Assembly (NCBI GenBank): GCA_001000675.1
Contig: LCHW01000004.1
Span: 1 to 44,715 of the forward strand
Origin: Candidatus Wolfebacteria bacterium GW2011_GWE2_44_13
Lineage (GTDB): Bacteria > Patescibacteriota > Minisyncoccia > UBA6257 > UBA9933
Length of the DNA stretch: 44,715 bases
Direction: 5' to 3'
In this document: piece after piece, positions 9,275 to 17,246 of the stretch
Position numbering within the stretch: position 1 is the stretch's first letter
Layout of the letters: each line of letters begins with the position of its first letter
Program-made: the position numbers and the translations under genes
The notes under the pieces: model-generated
What the model was told of the DNA's origin: nothing
Database searches by the model: none
The model's input: only the letters and a program-made list of their open reading frames with translations

Positions 9275-10012
9275 CTACCGTAAGTTTGCCGGAAGTCGCT
9301 TACCTACGGCAATGCTTTTTATGTTTGGTAATCCTGAAACGGGAACGTCCTCGACATATAAGTCGGTCAGTAGAATCGCCATTATCACCGAATCTTTTTC
9401 CCGATACAGGACTCGATATTCGGCGAATGTCTTCTCACCTAATCCTCTTCGCCCAGGGGCCTCATTCCACCCCTCAATAAGCACCTCAAACGTTTCTTCA
9501 CCATTCGAGTCGCTGCGCAACTCATACCACACACGAATACACCCCATTCGAGCCTTTTCGTACGCAGCTATGTACACTAGCGCATCATCTCGTTTGATAA
9601 CCCACCCAGACACGGAATTGTGTGGAACAACAATTTCGTCATCGTAGATAAGTGCGTTAATCGCTCCAGCCTCAATTGGCCGAGCGCCTACCTTAAAAAA
9701 ATAGAGTGCTGCGGCAAGCCGTCGCCAAGGTGCTATATCCATATTAAACCGAACACCTCCTGCTCCCTTGCGCCCTGCCCGTAAAAACAATACGTGATCC
9801 ACTCCCGTAGGAATATCCCAGATGCCACTCACCACCGCAAGCAGATCTTTCTTCGCACGCAAGCGCAGTATGCCGCTGGGAAGATTTTCTATAGTTACTA
9901 GCATATCTCCCCACTCGTCACGCATCACTTTCTTCGCATAAAAAAGATCTCCCGCTCCAACAAATACGACCATTGGAGAATGCTTATCTTCCTCTTTCAC
10001 GATTTCGAGCAT
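9275..10012 (-). CDS. Hypothetical protein, 245 aa
   Basis: Long ORF, SD GGGAGG-CCTGT-ATG, own promoter and terminator. Confidence 0.7.
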   Translation of the reverse strand: MLEIVKEEDKHSPMVVFVGAGDLFYAKKVMRDEWGDMLVTIENLPSGILRLRAKKDLLAVVSGIWDIPTGVDHVLFLRAGRKGAGGVRFNMDIAPWRRLAAALYFFKVGARPIEAGAINALIYDDEIVVPHNSVSGWVIKRDDALVYIAAYEKARMGCIRVWYELRSDSNGEETFEVLIEGWNEAPGRRGLGEKTFAEYRVLYREKDSVIMAILLTDLYVEDVPVSGLPNIKSIAVGKRLPANLR

Positions 10013-10093
10013 ACAGGCCTCCCGTAGGATTATGATTTCGAAAACTGCTATCCGTAGTATGCGTATTTTATACTCTTTTTGTCAACCTTATTA

Positions 10094-10123
10094 TAAAAAA
10101 TCGGGGCACCATGATGGTGCCCC
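10094..10123 (-). terminator. Intrinsic terminator of the 10299-10830 cassette
   Basis: GGGGCACCATCATGGTGCCCCGATTTTTT. Confidence 0.7.
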
Positions 10124-10298
10124 AATTGCAAGCCTTCGTCTCGAGAAATATGTGTTGTGGGGGTCGGCCCCACATTATCGATATTTCATCTTGCCCGTTC
10201 CCTTCGGTTAGTTGGTTGACGTTGTACTACTGGTCCGGATCGACCGCATCGTTGCCTCAGTTATCCTTTCTCCGCGGATTAAGCTGCGCTACGCAGCC

Positions 10299-10445
10299 TT
10301 ACTTCAGGATGCTCAAGGCGTCCGTAATCGCCTGCAGCGGTGTCATCGCCTGTGATACTGCGTACGCGACGACCGCTACTGCAACTCCCGCCAGCACGAA
10401 ACCGATAATTGTGCCAGCCTTCCTGTTCTGCGAATAGCTCAACAT
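10299..10445 (-). CDS. Small membrane protein, 48 aa (MLSYSQNRKAGTIIGFVLAGVAVAVVAYAVSQAMTPLQAITDALSILK)
   Basis: Manual reverse-strand translation; SD AAGGAGGATAGCCATG. Confidence 0.65.
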   Translation of the reverse strand: MLSYSQNRKAGTIIGFVLAGVAVAVVAYAVSQAMTPLQAITDALSILK

Positions 10446-10477
10446 GGCTATCCTCCTTTCCTTCTATGGGTTATAAG

Positions 10478-10720
10478 TTATGTCCTTCTCTCAGCTATTT
10501 TCCTTGCCCCCGCGAAGCTTAGCCTTGCTCCGAAGGCCAGCCCACCTGCGCTGGCCAATCTCTCTATTCCTAGGTCTATCACCGCGCCTGTTGACATGCC
10601 TCCAGAAGGACTGATTAGCGTAAGCACCCCCGCTACCCCGTAGCCAATCGCGGTAAACGTTGCTACGATGCCTACCAACACCAGTGTGCAGCCGGCACAC
10701 CACCATAGAAATCCCTTCAT
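10478..10720 (-). CDS. Small membrane protein, 80 aa
   Basis: Hydrophobic segment; SD AAAGGAGAAAAAAAATG; consensus promoter upstream. Confidence 0.6.
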   Translation of the reverse strand: MKGFLWWCAGCTLVLVGIVATFTAIGYGVAGVLTLISPSGGMSTGAVIDLGIERLASAGGLAFGARLSFAGARKIAERRT

Positions 10721-10737
10721 TTTTTTTCTCCTTTGCC

Positions 10738-10798
10738 AGCTCTTAGTTTATTTAGCAAGAGTCTGCGCTATTGTTTTGTCTAAGAGCTGTATTATTTT
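10738..10798 (-). promoter_or_regulatory. 5' UTR inverted repeat AGCTCTTAG...CTAAGAGCT just upstream of the SD
   Basis: Perfect 9-bp arms separated by 43 nt. Confidence 0.5.
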
Positions 10799-10801
10799 TA
10801 T

Positions 10802-10830
10802 ATAATACATCTTTTCTCTTACTTTGTCAA
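10802..10830 (-). promoter_or_regulatory. Sigma70-type promoter overlapping the 3' end of map
   Basis: TTGACA-N17-TATTAT on minus strand; map stop at 10819-10821 lies inside it. Confidence 0.75.
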
Positions 10831-11577
10831 TACCCTTGCTCCCTTCTCGGTAATGGCTATTGTGTGCTCAAACTGAGCGGATAATCCCCCGTCTTCCATA
10901 GCCCAACTTTCGTCTCGGAGTTGTCTTACTTGTCCTCTTCCTGTGCAGAGCATTGGCTCAACGGCAAAAACCATACCTGCTTTTAATACAATGCCTTCTC
11001 CTTTGTTTCCGTAATTATATACATACGGATCTTCATGCAATCCATAACCGACACCATGACCGGTCAATCCCTGTACAACATGTACCCCATATCGTTTTGC
11101 AGTCTTCTCTACAGCACACCCAATATCCCCGATATGATTACCGGGCTTTATCTCCTTTATCGCCTCTTCTAGCGCCTTATGCGTCGCTTTAACAAGGTTT
11201 TGTGCCTTTACTGTGCTCTTTCCAACAATAATCGTAAACGCTGAATCGGAATACATACCGTCGAGTAATACGCCACAGTCTATCTTTAGTATGTCCCCTG
11301 ATTTTAATTTATATTCCGTCGGAAACCCATGTACAATAACTTCGTTAATTGATGCGCAAATGGATGCCATGTATGGATGCTCCGCACCATGCGGTTGATA
11401 ATTTAAAAACGCAGGCTCTCCTCCCTCTTTGCGAATGAACTCACGCGCGATATCGTCGAGCTGCTTTAGCGTTACACCAATGGCAATCTTTTCTTTTACC
11501 GCTGCCAGTGCGCGTGCCAAAATAGCCCCGGATCGGGCTATTTTATCTATTTCTTCTGGGGTGTAGATGCGGACCAT
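10819..11577 (-). CDS. map: Methionine aminopeptidase type I
   Basis: FLNYQPHGAEHPYMASICASINEVIVHGFP, LTGHGVGYGLHEDPYVYNYG, GMVFAVEPM. Confidence 0.95.
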   Translation of the reverse strand: MVRIYTPEEIDKIARSGAILARALAAVKEKIAIGVTLKQLDDIAREFIRKEGGEPAFLNYQPHGAEHPYMASICASINEVIVHGFPTEYKLKSGDILKIDCGVLLDGMYSDSAFTIIVGKSTVKAQNLVKATHKALEEAIKEIKPGNHIGDIGCAVEKTAKRYGVHVVQGLTGHGVGYGLHEDPYVYNYGNKGEGIVLKAGMVFAVEPMLCTGRGQVRQLRDESWAMEDGGLSAQFEHTIAITEKGARVLTK

Positions 11578-11614
11578 GGGGGTGAAATTGGAGATGTGAG
11601 GCTAGAGATGAGGT

Positions 11615-11674
11615 GTCATTCCCGCGAAGGCGGGAATCTATAAAATACTGGATTCCCGCCTTCGCGGGAATGAC
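11615..11674. repeat. Paired REP-like repeat (24-bp perfect arms)
   Basis: gtcattcccgcgaaggcgggaatc / gattcccgccttcgcgggaatgac. Confidence 0.9.
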
Positions 11675-11685
11675 AGATTACGCTT

Positions 11686-12384
11686 TTATTTATTAAAATA
11701 CGAGGTTATCATTTCGTGCACCTTATACGGCGCTGGTGAGCCATCCATCTTTATAACGTTATAGCCTCTTTTTATTGATTCGGCAATAACTGGCTCTGTT
11801 CGCATATGATACTCCTTCAATCGCTGTGTAATAATCTTAGTCTTATCATCGATACGATGATCTACTTTCCCTCCGCAAAACGGACACGATGATGACTTGT
11901 GCTTTATATCGAGCAGTGGTGTTTTGCACACAGAACAAATCGTTCGATGCGTATTTCTTCTGATGGTTGTTTCGTCGGGGATTTGTAAAAAGAAAATATG
12001 CACGTTCTTTTTTCCATATTTCTTTACCAAAAAGTCGAGGAGGCCGATGTGGTGCTCGTCGCCAAATGCTTCATATGTGTTACGCGGTGAACCACTAAAT
12101 ACAACCGACTGGCCGAGCTTTGCAAGCTCGGTTACCTGCTTAATCATAACGTTCAATACCCATGACGGCGTATTAAGCTTTCCTGATTCATTCAACTTAC
12201 GCTCCCTTTGAATTGTCTTGTCTCCATTTAGCTTTGGATTATGGAGGAGCTTTCGCAAATAATCACCCGTATCAAAATGGAATAGATGCAGCTTGCCTGC
12301 TAATAGTTGCGCCTGTGTTCCCTTTCCCGATCCTGGAGGTCCGTAAAAAACAACTGCCATGTGGTCTACATTCGTTTTTGTCAT
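11686..12384 (-). CDS. adk: Adenylate kinase with Cys4 LID
   Basis: FYGPPGSGKGTQAQLLAGKL, CSVCKTPLLDIKHKSSSCPFCGGKVDHRIDD. Confidence 0.9.
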   Translation of the reverse strand: MTKTNVDHMAVVFYGPPGSGKGTQAQLLAGKLHLFHFDTGDYLRKLLHNPKLNGDKTIQRERKLNESGKLNTPSWVLNVMIKQVTELAKLGQSVVFSGSPRNTYEAFGDEHHIGLLDFLVKKYGKKNVHIFFLQIPDETTIRRNTHRTICSVCKTPLLDIKHKSSSCPFCGGKVDHRIDDKTKIITQRLKEYHMRTEPVIAESIKRGYNVIKMDGSPAPYKVHEMITSYFNK

Positions 12385-12390
12385 GGCTTT

Positions 12391-12420
12391 ATTATAGCAA
12401 TATTTTATTGTTCAGTACAA
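12391..12420 (-). promoter_or_regulatory. adk promoter, near-leaderless
   Basis: TTGTAC-N18-TATAAT followed 6 nt later by the ATG. Confidence 0.6.
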
Positions 12421-12431
12421 AAATGGGGGCT

Positions 12432-12458
12432 CTGGATTCCCGTTTTCACGGGAATGAC
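12432..12458 (+). repeat. Single REP-like repeat
   Basis: ctggattcccgttttcacgggaatgac. Confidence 0.85.
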
Positions 12459-12475
12459 ACTGCGAAATATATTGA

Positions 12476-12550
12476 CCCTGTAGTGAATTTTGGCATTGCA
12501 TTCTGCCTGCAGGCAGAATGCGCTTCGCCCTGCCAAAATCTACTACGGGG
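12476..12550. repeat. 75-bp nested palindrome
   Basis: CCC.GTAGT..ATTTTGGCA..GCATTCTGCCTGCAGGCAGAATGC..TGCCAAAAT..ACTAC.GGG. Confidence 0.8.
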
Positions 12551-12591
12551 TTGACAAAATGGTTATATAAGTACATAATTTTTATGTACTT
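12551..12591 (+). promoter_or_regulatory. Promoter with overlapping operator-like palindrome
   Basis: TTGACA-N17-CATAAT; AAGTACATAA-TTT-TTATGTACTT overlaps the -10. Confidence 0.65.
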
Positions 12592-12677
12592 TAAGAATCC
12601 GCCTCGGCGGAACATATGGGTGGCGACCATCGCTAGCACGCCTGAATGCTAAATTCGGGACGAAAGAGGAGAATGGT

Positions 12678-13214
12678 ATGGGAATTAAGCGAATTGATGG
12701 AATTGCAACAATCCGGTTGAACGGATCGAGTGACGTTTGGGAACTCACTAACAGCAAAGGAGTAACAACTAGAATATCCCGAAAGCACTTATTTTTTCTC
12801 ATGAAACATCTTATCGGAAAACTTCTCCTTGAGCTTACGCCGGCAGAGTTTATCGATATCGCCGAGTGGAAGGAACAAACCATCAAGCAAACAGTGGAGG
12901 AGGAATTTATTCGCAATGGTTTCTCGTGGCCTGAAATGGAGCAGTGGATTAAAAACTGTTATAAGATGCAGAATAACCCCATGCCGGCACTCCGCCGCCT
13001 TTTCGATGGAGACCTGTCCGATGCCGTTTACTTCATCGACGTTTTGAGATGTCGGGAGTACCCAAAATCTTTCCGCGCAGGTCTGAGCTGTATCTACGAT
13101 CGGCGCAATCTATCGCAGCCGTCAATCAAACTCGTAGCCCACGGAACGTTCGAGGAGTTGGCGCAAACTAAAGCCAATCTCGAGCGTATGCTCAAGGTCG
13201 CTGGCATTCTCTAA
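12678..13214 (+). CDS. Hypothetical protein, 178 aa
   Basis: SD GAGGAG, promoter and terminator flank the ORF. Confidence 0.75.
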   Translation: MGIKRIDGIATIRLNGSSDVWELTNSKGVTTRISRKHLFFLMKHLIGKLLLELTPAEFIDIAEWKEQTIKQTVEEEFIRNGFSWPEMEQWIKNCYKMQNNPMPALRRLFDGDLSDAVYFIDVLRCREYPKSFRAGLSCIYDRRNLSQPSIKLVAHGTFEELAQTKANLERMLKVAGIL

Positions 13215-13221
13215 CCATCTC

Positions 13222-13250
13222 AGGCCCCGCACTTTTGCGGGGCCTTTTTT
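13222..13250 (+). terminator. Intrinsic terminator
   Basis: AGGCCCCGC-ACTTTT-GCGGGGCCTTTTTT. Confidence 0.8.
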
Positions 13251-13288
13251 ACTACAGATTCTTCAACAAGTTCGAAATGACAAGAACT

Positions 13289-13315
13289 CTGGATACCGGC
13301 CTCCGCCGGTATGAC
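13289..13315 (+). repeat. Variant single REP-like repeat
   Basis: ctggataccggcctccgccggtatgac: flanks conserved, stem compensated. Confidence 0.7.
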
Positions 13316-13337
13316 AATGCAAAAAAATGAAGGCGCT

Positions 13338-13364
13338 CTGGATTCCCGTGTTCACGGGAATGAC
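13338..13364 (+). repeat. Single REP-like repeat
   Basis: ctggattcccgtgttcacgggaatgac. Confidence 0.85.
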
Positions 13365-13370
13365 ACATAC

Positions 13371-13399
13371 AAAAATCCCCGCTCATGCGGGGATTTTTT
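13371..13399 (-). terminator. Intrinsic terminator after secY
   Basis: AAAAATCCCCGCATGAGCGGGGATTTTT. Confidence 0.8.
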
Positions 13400-13409
13400 A
13401 AAATTATTC

Positions 13410-14672
13410 TTATTCGTAATCGCGGACCATCAACTGTGAGTTGATCTGGCGCAATGTTTCCAATGCTACAGAAACCACAATCAAGATTGCGGTACCTCCG
13501 ATAGTAAGAATTGCGATGCCCGTAAACATACTTACTACGTTTGGCAAAATAGCAATCAAACCAAGGAAGACAGCTCCCCAAAGGGTGATGCGGCTGATAA
13601 CCTTGCTCAAGAATGTCGTCGTTGACTCTCCTGGTCGGATACCGGCAACGAAACCACCTGCGCGCTGAAGATTCTTTGAGATTTCCTTTGGATCGAATGT
13701 TACCGATGTGTAGAAATACGTAAAAATAACTACAAGCAAGAAGTATGCTGCGCTGTAGTAATATTGGTTATTCATGAACTGATTCACAAAATCAGTAAGC
13801 TTCAATGATAGACTCTTAGAAAAGAGTACACTTGCCTGTGCAAGAAACTGTGGGAACAATAAGATAGAGATTGCGAAGATGATTGGAATAACACCTGCTT
13901 GGTTTACCTTGATAGGCAAATAGCTTGAAACTCCACCGTACATCTTGTTACCGCGAACCTGCTTTGCATAGGATACTGGAATCTTTCGCTCTCCTTCGTT
14001 GATGAATACAACGCCGGCGATAACTGCGAGTGCAATAATGACGAACCCAATATAGGTAAGTAATTCGGTCGGATTGTAGCTCTGGATCATGTTTACAATC
14101 GTCTGTGGCAAACTGCTCACGATACCTGCAAAGATGATTAAGGAAATACCATTTCCCATCTTTTGCTCAGAAATCATTTCACCAATCCACATGACCAACA
14201 TTGAACCTGCCATGATAATGATAATGTTCTTTACCATATCCATTAACCCAAGACTTCCAACGATACCTTGTGATCCTAATAGATTAAGGAATGCATATGC
14301 CTGCAATCCTGCTAGCGGAACAGTTAAGTAACGTGCATATCGATTGAACTTTGCACGTCCAGCTGCGCCTTCTTCGTAATATGCTTCCTTTAACTTTGGG
14401 AAAAGCATTGTCGAAATCTGCATGATGATTGTTGCCGTGATATACGGACCAACGCCCAACATGATGATGGACAAATTGCTCATTGTTCCTCCGGCCATAA
14501 TACCTACCATGCTAAATAGTTGGCTTGAACCAAAAAACTCTTCGAGTCTTAATTTGTCGACTCCTGGAATCGGTATTGCCGATAGAATTCTGAAACATAC
14601 GAGAAGAAATGCGACGGTCATGACCTTGATTCGCAAATCTCTTACCTTGAATATTTTGAGATATTTTTCCAT
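13410..14672 (-). CDS. secY: Preprotein translocase subunit SecY
   Basis: FRILSAIPIPGVD, GVGPYITATIIMQ, GERKIPVSYAKQVRG, GIRPGESTTTFLSKVISRIT. Confidence 0.97.
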   Translation of the reverse strand: MEKYLKIFKVRDLRIKVMTVAFLLVCFRILSAIPIPGVDKLRLEEFFGSSQLFSMVGIMAGGTMSNLSIIMLGVGPYITATIIMQISTMLFPKLKEAYYEEGAAGRAKFNRYARYLTVPLAGLQAYAFLNLLGSQGIVGSLGLMDMVKNIIIIMAGSMLVMWIGEMISEQKMGNGISLIIFAGIVSSLPQTIVNMIQSYNPTELLTYIGFVIIALAVIAGVVFINEGERKIPVSYAKQVRGNKMYGGVSSYLPIKVNQAGVIPIIFAISILLFPQFLAQASVLFSKSLSLKLTDFVNQFMNNQYYYSAAYFLLVVIFTYFYTSVTFDPKEISKNLQRAGGFVAGIRPGESTTTFLSKVISRITLWGAVFLGLIAILPNVVSMFTGIAILTIGGTAILIVVSVALETLRQINSQLMVRDYE

Positions 14673-14716
14673 GAATTAATGCTCCCTCAAATGCGAGGGG
14701 TTCTGTTAGTGGATTT

Positions 14717-14745
14717 AGTATAGGGCAAAAAGGGGGCGGATGCAA
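14717..14745 (-). promoter_or_regulatory. secY promoter
   Basis: TTGCAT-N17-TATACT. Confidence 0.6.
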
Positions 14746-14845
14746 GTTAAATCTTAGTATAATACTTGCTATTCCCGCCGATGACGGAAATCCATCTCCT
14801 TCCACTTTTTTTATAAAAAGTGGAGTAAAAAATCGCGAGCGAATA

Positions 14846-14953
14846 AAAATAGCGGAATGTTCTCAGAAATTGCTTACGAACTCGAGAACTCGCTTTGCTC
14901 AAACAGCTCGATTTCTGGTGCAATTTCTCTTCGACCATTTTATCCGCTATTTT
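14846..14953. repeat. 108-bp element with nested inverted repeats
   Basis: AAAATAGCGGA/TCCGCTATTTT outer arms; AGAAATTGC/GCAATTTCT inner arms. Confidence 0.7.
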
Positions 14954-15057
14954 CACAGGCTCGCACACACAAAATACGAAATGCCTGCGTAAAATAGCCC
15001 ATTTTCTAACGGACTACTACGGGGCAAGGCATTCGACCCGCTTCTCTGCCCCACCCC

Positions 15058-15086
15058 TTGACATAATTTATATAATGTGCTAGAGT
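15058..15086 (+). promoter_or_regulatory. Promoter for 15168 gene
   Basis: TTGACA-N17-TAGAGT with TG extended -10. Confidence 0.65.
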
Positions 15087-15167
15087 TATTTCAGTTTTTA
15101 TTGCTCTTTAACTTGGACTGCGCTCGTGTTTCGCGAGTGTGGCCCCCACTACCCAAGGAGGCTCCAG

Positions 15168-15812
15168 ATGAGTCAGCAAGTCGGCCCAGACCAAATCGTT
15201 ATCCAGATGAAGCTCCAGGCAAAATACCCGCTCTCGGCGTCTATGCGTCGAGCAGTAAAAAAGGCGGAGGCACCGAAAGTTGCGCCCACGAGGCCGGCCG
15301 GAAAACTGATTTTGGAGGAGAAGGTTGTTAGCTTCTCTCCCCTTCCCCTGATTGCCGACTTCAAGAAAAGCGGCTACCGGATGATCGCTCTTTCCGTTGA
15401 AGAGCGCGGCACGAGGAACAGCACGCACTATATGGTGCGGGCCACCTTCGGCCTGATGAGCGAAGGTGCGGTCGTCTCCGCAAGCTTCCTCGCTCTCCGA
15501 GATGTGTACGAGCGGGATTTCACCGAACTGCTTAAGCGTTCGATCTGGAGCCAACTGCAGGCCTTCGAAAACCCGGTCTTCGAACAGGGCGCGGTTGTGG
15601 AAAGGCGGTACTGGGTCAGCGTCGTTCTCGAAGGTCGCAAGGCTCTTTGGCAGCCCGACGGCACGCTCGTTACCGTGTGGGCGAAAGACGCCAACGACGA
15701 GCGCATCGGAGACGCGCCGCTGCCCCTGAAGCCGAGCTATTGGCTCCGCCTCCGCGGAGACTACCTCGAATTCGAGGAGGCATTCCAGCCGAAAGAATCG
15801 GTTGCCGCATAG
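15168..15812 (+). CDS. Hypothetical protein, paralogue 1
   Basis: SD AAGGAGG before ATG 15168; similar to next gene (NPVFEQGAVVERRYWVSVVL). Confidence 0.8.
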   Translation: MSQQVGPDQIVIQMKLQAKYPLSASMRRAVKKAEAPKVAPTRPAGKLILEEKVVSFSPLPLIADFKKSGYRMIALSVEERGTRNSTHYMVRATFGLMSEGAVVSASFLALRDVYERDFTELLKRSIWSQLQAFENPVFEQGAVVERRYWVSVVLEGRKALWQPDGTLVTVWAKDANDERIGDAPLPLKPSYWLRLRGDYLEFEEAFQPKESVAA

Positions 15813-15833
15813 CAACTACTGCCCCATTGACCT

Positions 15834-15868
15834 GGGCCGACACGCAAGTGTCGGCTCTTTTTTTTACT
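15834..15868 (+). terminator. Intrinsic terminator
   Basis: GCCGACA-CGCAAG-TGTCGGCTCTTTTTTTT. Confidence 0.85.
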
Positions 15869-15981
15869 CATAAAATCCTTGACTTCCCACGCTTAATCTG
15901 ACATTGTTTTATTGTAATTTATTCAGCTCTTTTTCATGTCTCACACTGAGACAAACTTCTACCCCCCTTAAGGAGGCCCCA

Positions 15982-16596
15982 ATGGAACAATCGTACTATC
16001 CAACGATTGGCGTTCGTGTGTTACTTCCGAGCGCTGGTGAGTTTTTGAAGCGAATGACTCATAGGCCGTATAAGGGAACATTCGACTTGCCCGCTCAAGA
16101 ACCACTCCTTGAAGAGTTTGGGAATTTTTCGCCTGCCACACTCCTCACTGACTTAACTACAGCTGAGTACGAGCTCGTTAATGTCGTTTCCGAGTATTGG
16201 CAAACGGGGAAGAAACATCGCTATGCAGCGCAATTCATTTTTTCGCATCGGAATGCGCAAGTTGCTGTTTTACCCTGGTTCGCAAGAATGCGCAGAGGGC
16301 TCGAAATCGAGCTCGAAGAAATACTGCAAGATGCGATATGGCGACGTATCCGCGTATTCTCCAACCCAATCATCGAGGACGGCGAAGAGGTCGAAAAAAT
16401 GTTCGCTGCGAGTATTATACTCGATCAGCGTCACCCATTTTATTCCTACGACGGCGAGCCGGGAATAATGCCAATCATCGACGAGACGGGAAATAAAGTT
16501 GGTGGCGAAATTGCAGTTGAAGCTGAGCACTTGTTTCGCTTTACTGCGAGCACACTTCACTTCGAAGACGCTGTCGTTGGGCAACACAATCCTTAA
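15982..16596 (+). CDS. Hypothetical protein, paralogue 2
   Basis: SD AAGGAGG before ATG 15982; NPIIEDGEEVEKMFAASIIL aligns with paralogue 1. Confidence 0.8.
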   Translation: MEQSYYPTIGVRVLLPSAGEFLKRMTHRPYKGTFDLPAQEPLLEEFGNFSPATLLTDLTTAEYELVNVVSEYWQTGKKHRYAAQFIFSHRNAQVAVLPWFARMRRGLEIELEEILQDAIWRRIRVFSNPIIEDGEEVEKMFAASIILDQRHPFYSYDGEPGIMPIIDETGNKVGGEIAVEAEHLFRFTASTLHFEDAVVGQHNP

Positions 16597-16601
16597 GCAA
16601 C

Positions 16602-16627
16602 AGCCGCCCTCATGGGGCGGCCTTTTT
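16602..16627 (+). terminator. Intrinsic terminator
   Basis: GCCGCCCTCATGGGGCGGCCTTTTTG. Confidence 0.75.
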
Positions 16628-16636
16628 GTTAGGGCT

Positions 16637-16663
16637 CTGGATTCCCGCGTTCGCGGGAATGAC
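16637..16663 (+). repeat. Single REP-like repeat
   Basis: ctggattcccgcgttcgcgggaatgac. Confidence 0.85.
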
Positions 16664-16705
16664 CCCGTAAAGTCCACCTTAAGCGGACCACGGGGCAAGC
16701 AATAC

Positions 16706-16732
16706 AAAAAAAGGAGCTTGCGCTCCTTTTTT
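16706..16732 (-). terminator. Terminator at the end of the ribosomal protein operon (after rplO)
   Basis: GGAGC-GCAA-GCTCC-TTTTTTT. Confidence 0.8.
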
Positions 16733-16741
16733 CTCATTCGC

Positions 16742-17224
16742 TTATTTAGCTGCTCTTGGCTTTTTAGCAACTACTGCTTTTCGAACTACTGGTGGCTTTA
16801 CAGTCAATTCTTCAACTGTTCCCCCTTTTGCTTCGATCTTTTCTTTCGCGGTTTTTGATACTGCAAGTCCAGTTACGGTAAATGCTTTTGACACTTCTCC
16901 GTTACCTAGTACTTTGATATCAGTCTGCGACTTTCGGATCAAACCTGCAGTTACTAATGTTTCCAATGAAATTACAGAACCAACTACTTTCGCATCGATT
17001 GCAGTAAGATTGACGCCCATTGATTTTCCAAAGAGTGGCTTGTTCTTAAAACCACGCAACTTCGGAATACGGATAAGCATTTCATGTAAAGCCGGATTCA
17101 TCTTGTGACCAGCACGAGATTTCTGACCTTTGTGTCCGGTGCCGGAGTTATCTCCACGCTTTCCTCCACGGCCTACTCGCTTTTTAGATTTTCCCGGGTG
17201 TTGGGGTTTTATTTCATGCAACAT
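16742..17224 (-). CDS. rplO: Ribosomal protein uL15
   Basis: LHEIKPQHPGKSKKRVGRGGKRGDNSGTGHKGQKSRAG. Confidence 0.97.
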   Translation of the reverse strand: MLHEIKPQHPGKSKKRVGRGGKRGDNSGTGHKGQKSRAGHKMNPALHEMLIRIPKLRGFKNKPLFGKSMGVNLTAIDAKVVGSVISLETLVTAGLIRKSQTDIKVLGNGEVSKAFTVTGLAVSKTAKEKIEAKGGTVEELTVKPPVVRKAVVAKKPRAAK

Positions 17225-17246
17225 ATGCGTAGATATAAAACAGTTT

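Noticed and set aside
12412-12916. Minus ORFs 12412-12639 and 12563-12916
   Set aside because: Overlap the palindrome, promoter and the better supported + strand 178-aa gene
15108-15815. 235-aa - strand ORF opposite paralogue 1
   Set aside because: Paralogue 1 has promoter, SD, terminator and homology to paralogue 2 on the + strand; the antisense frame has none
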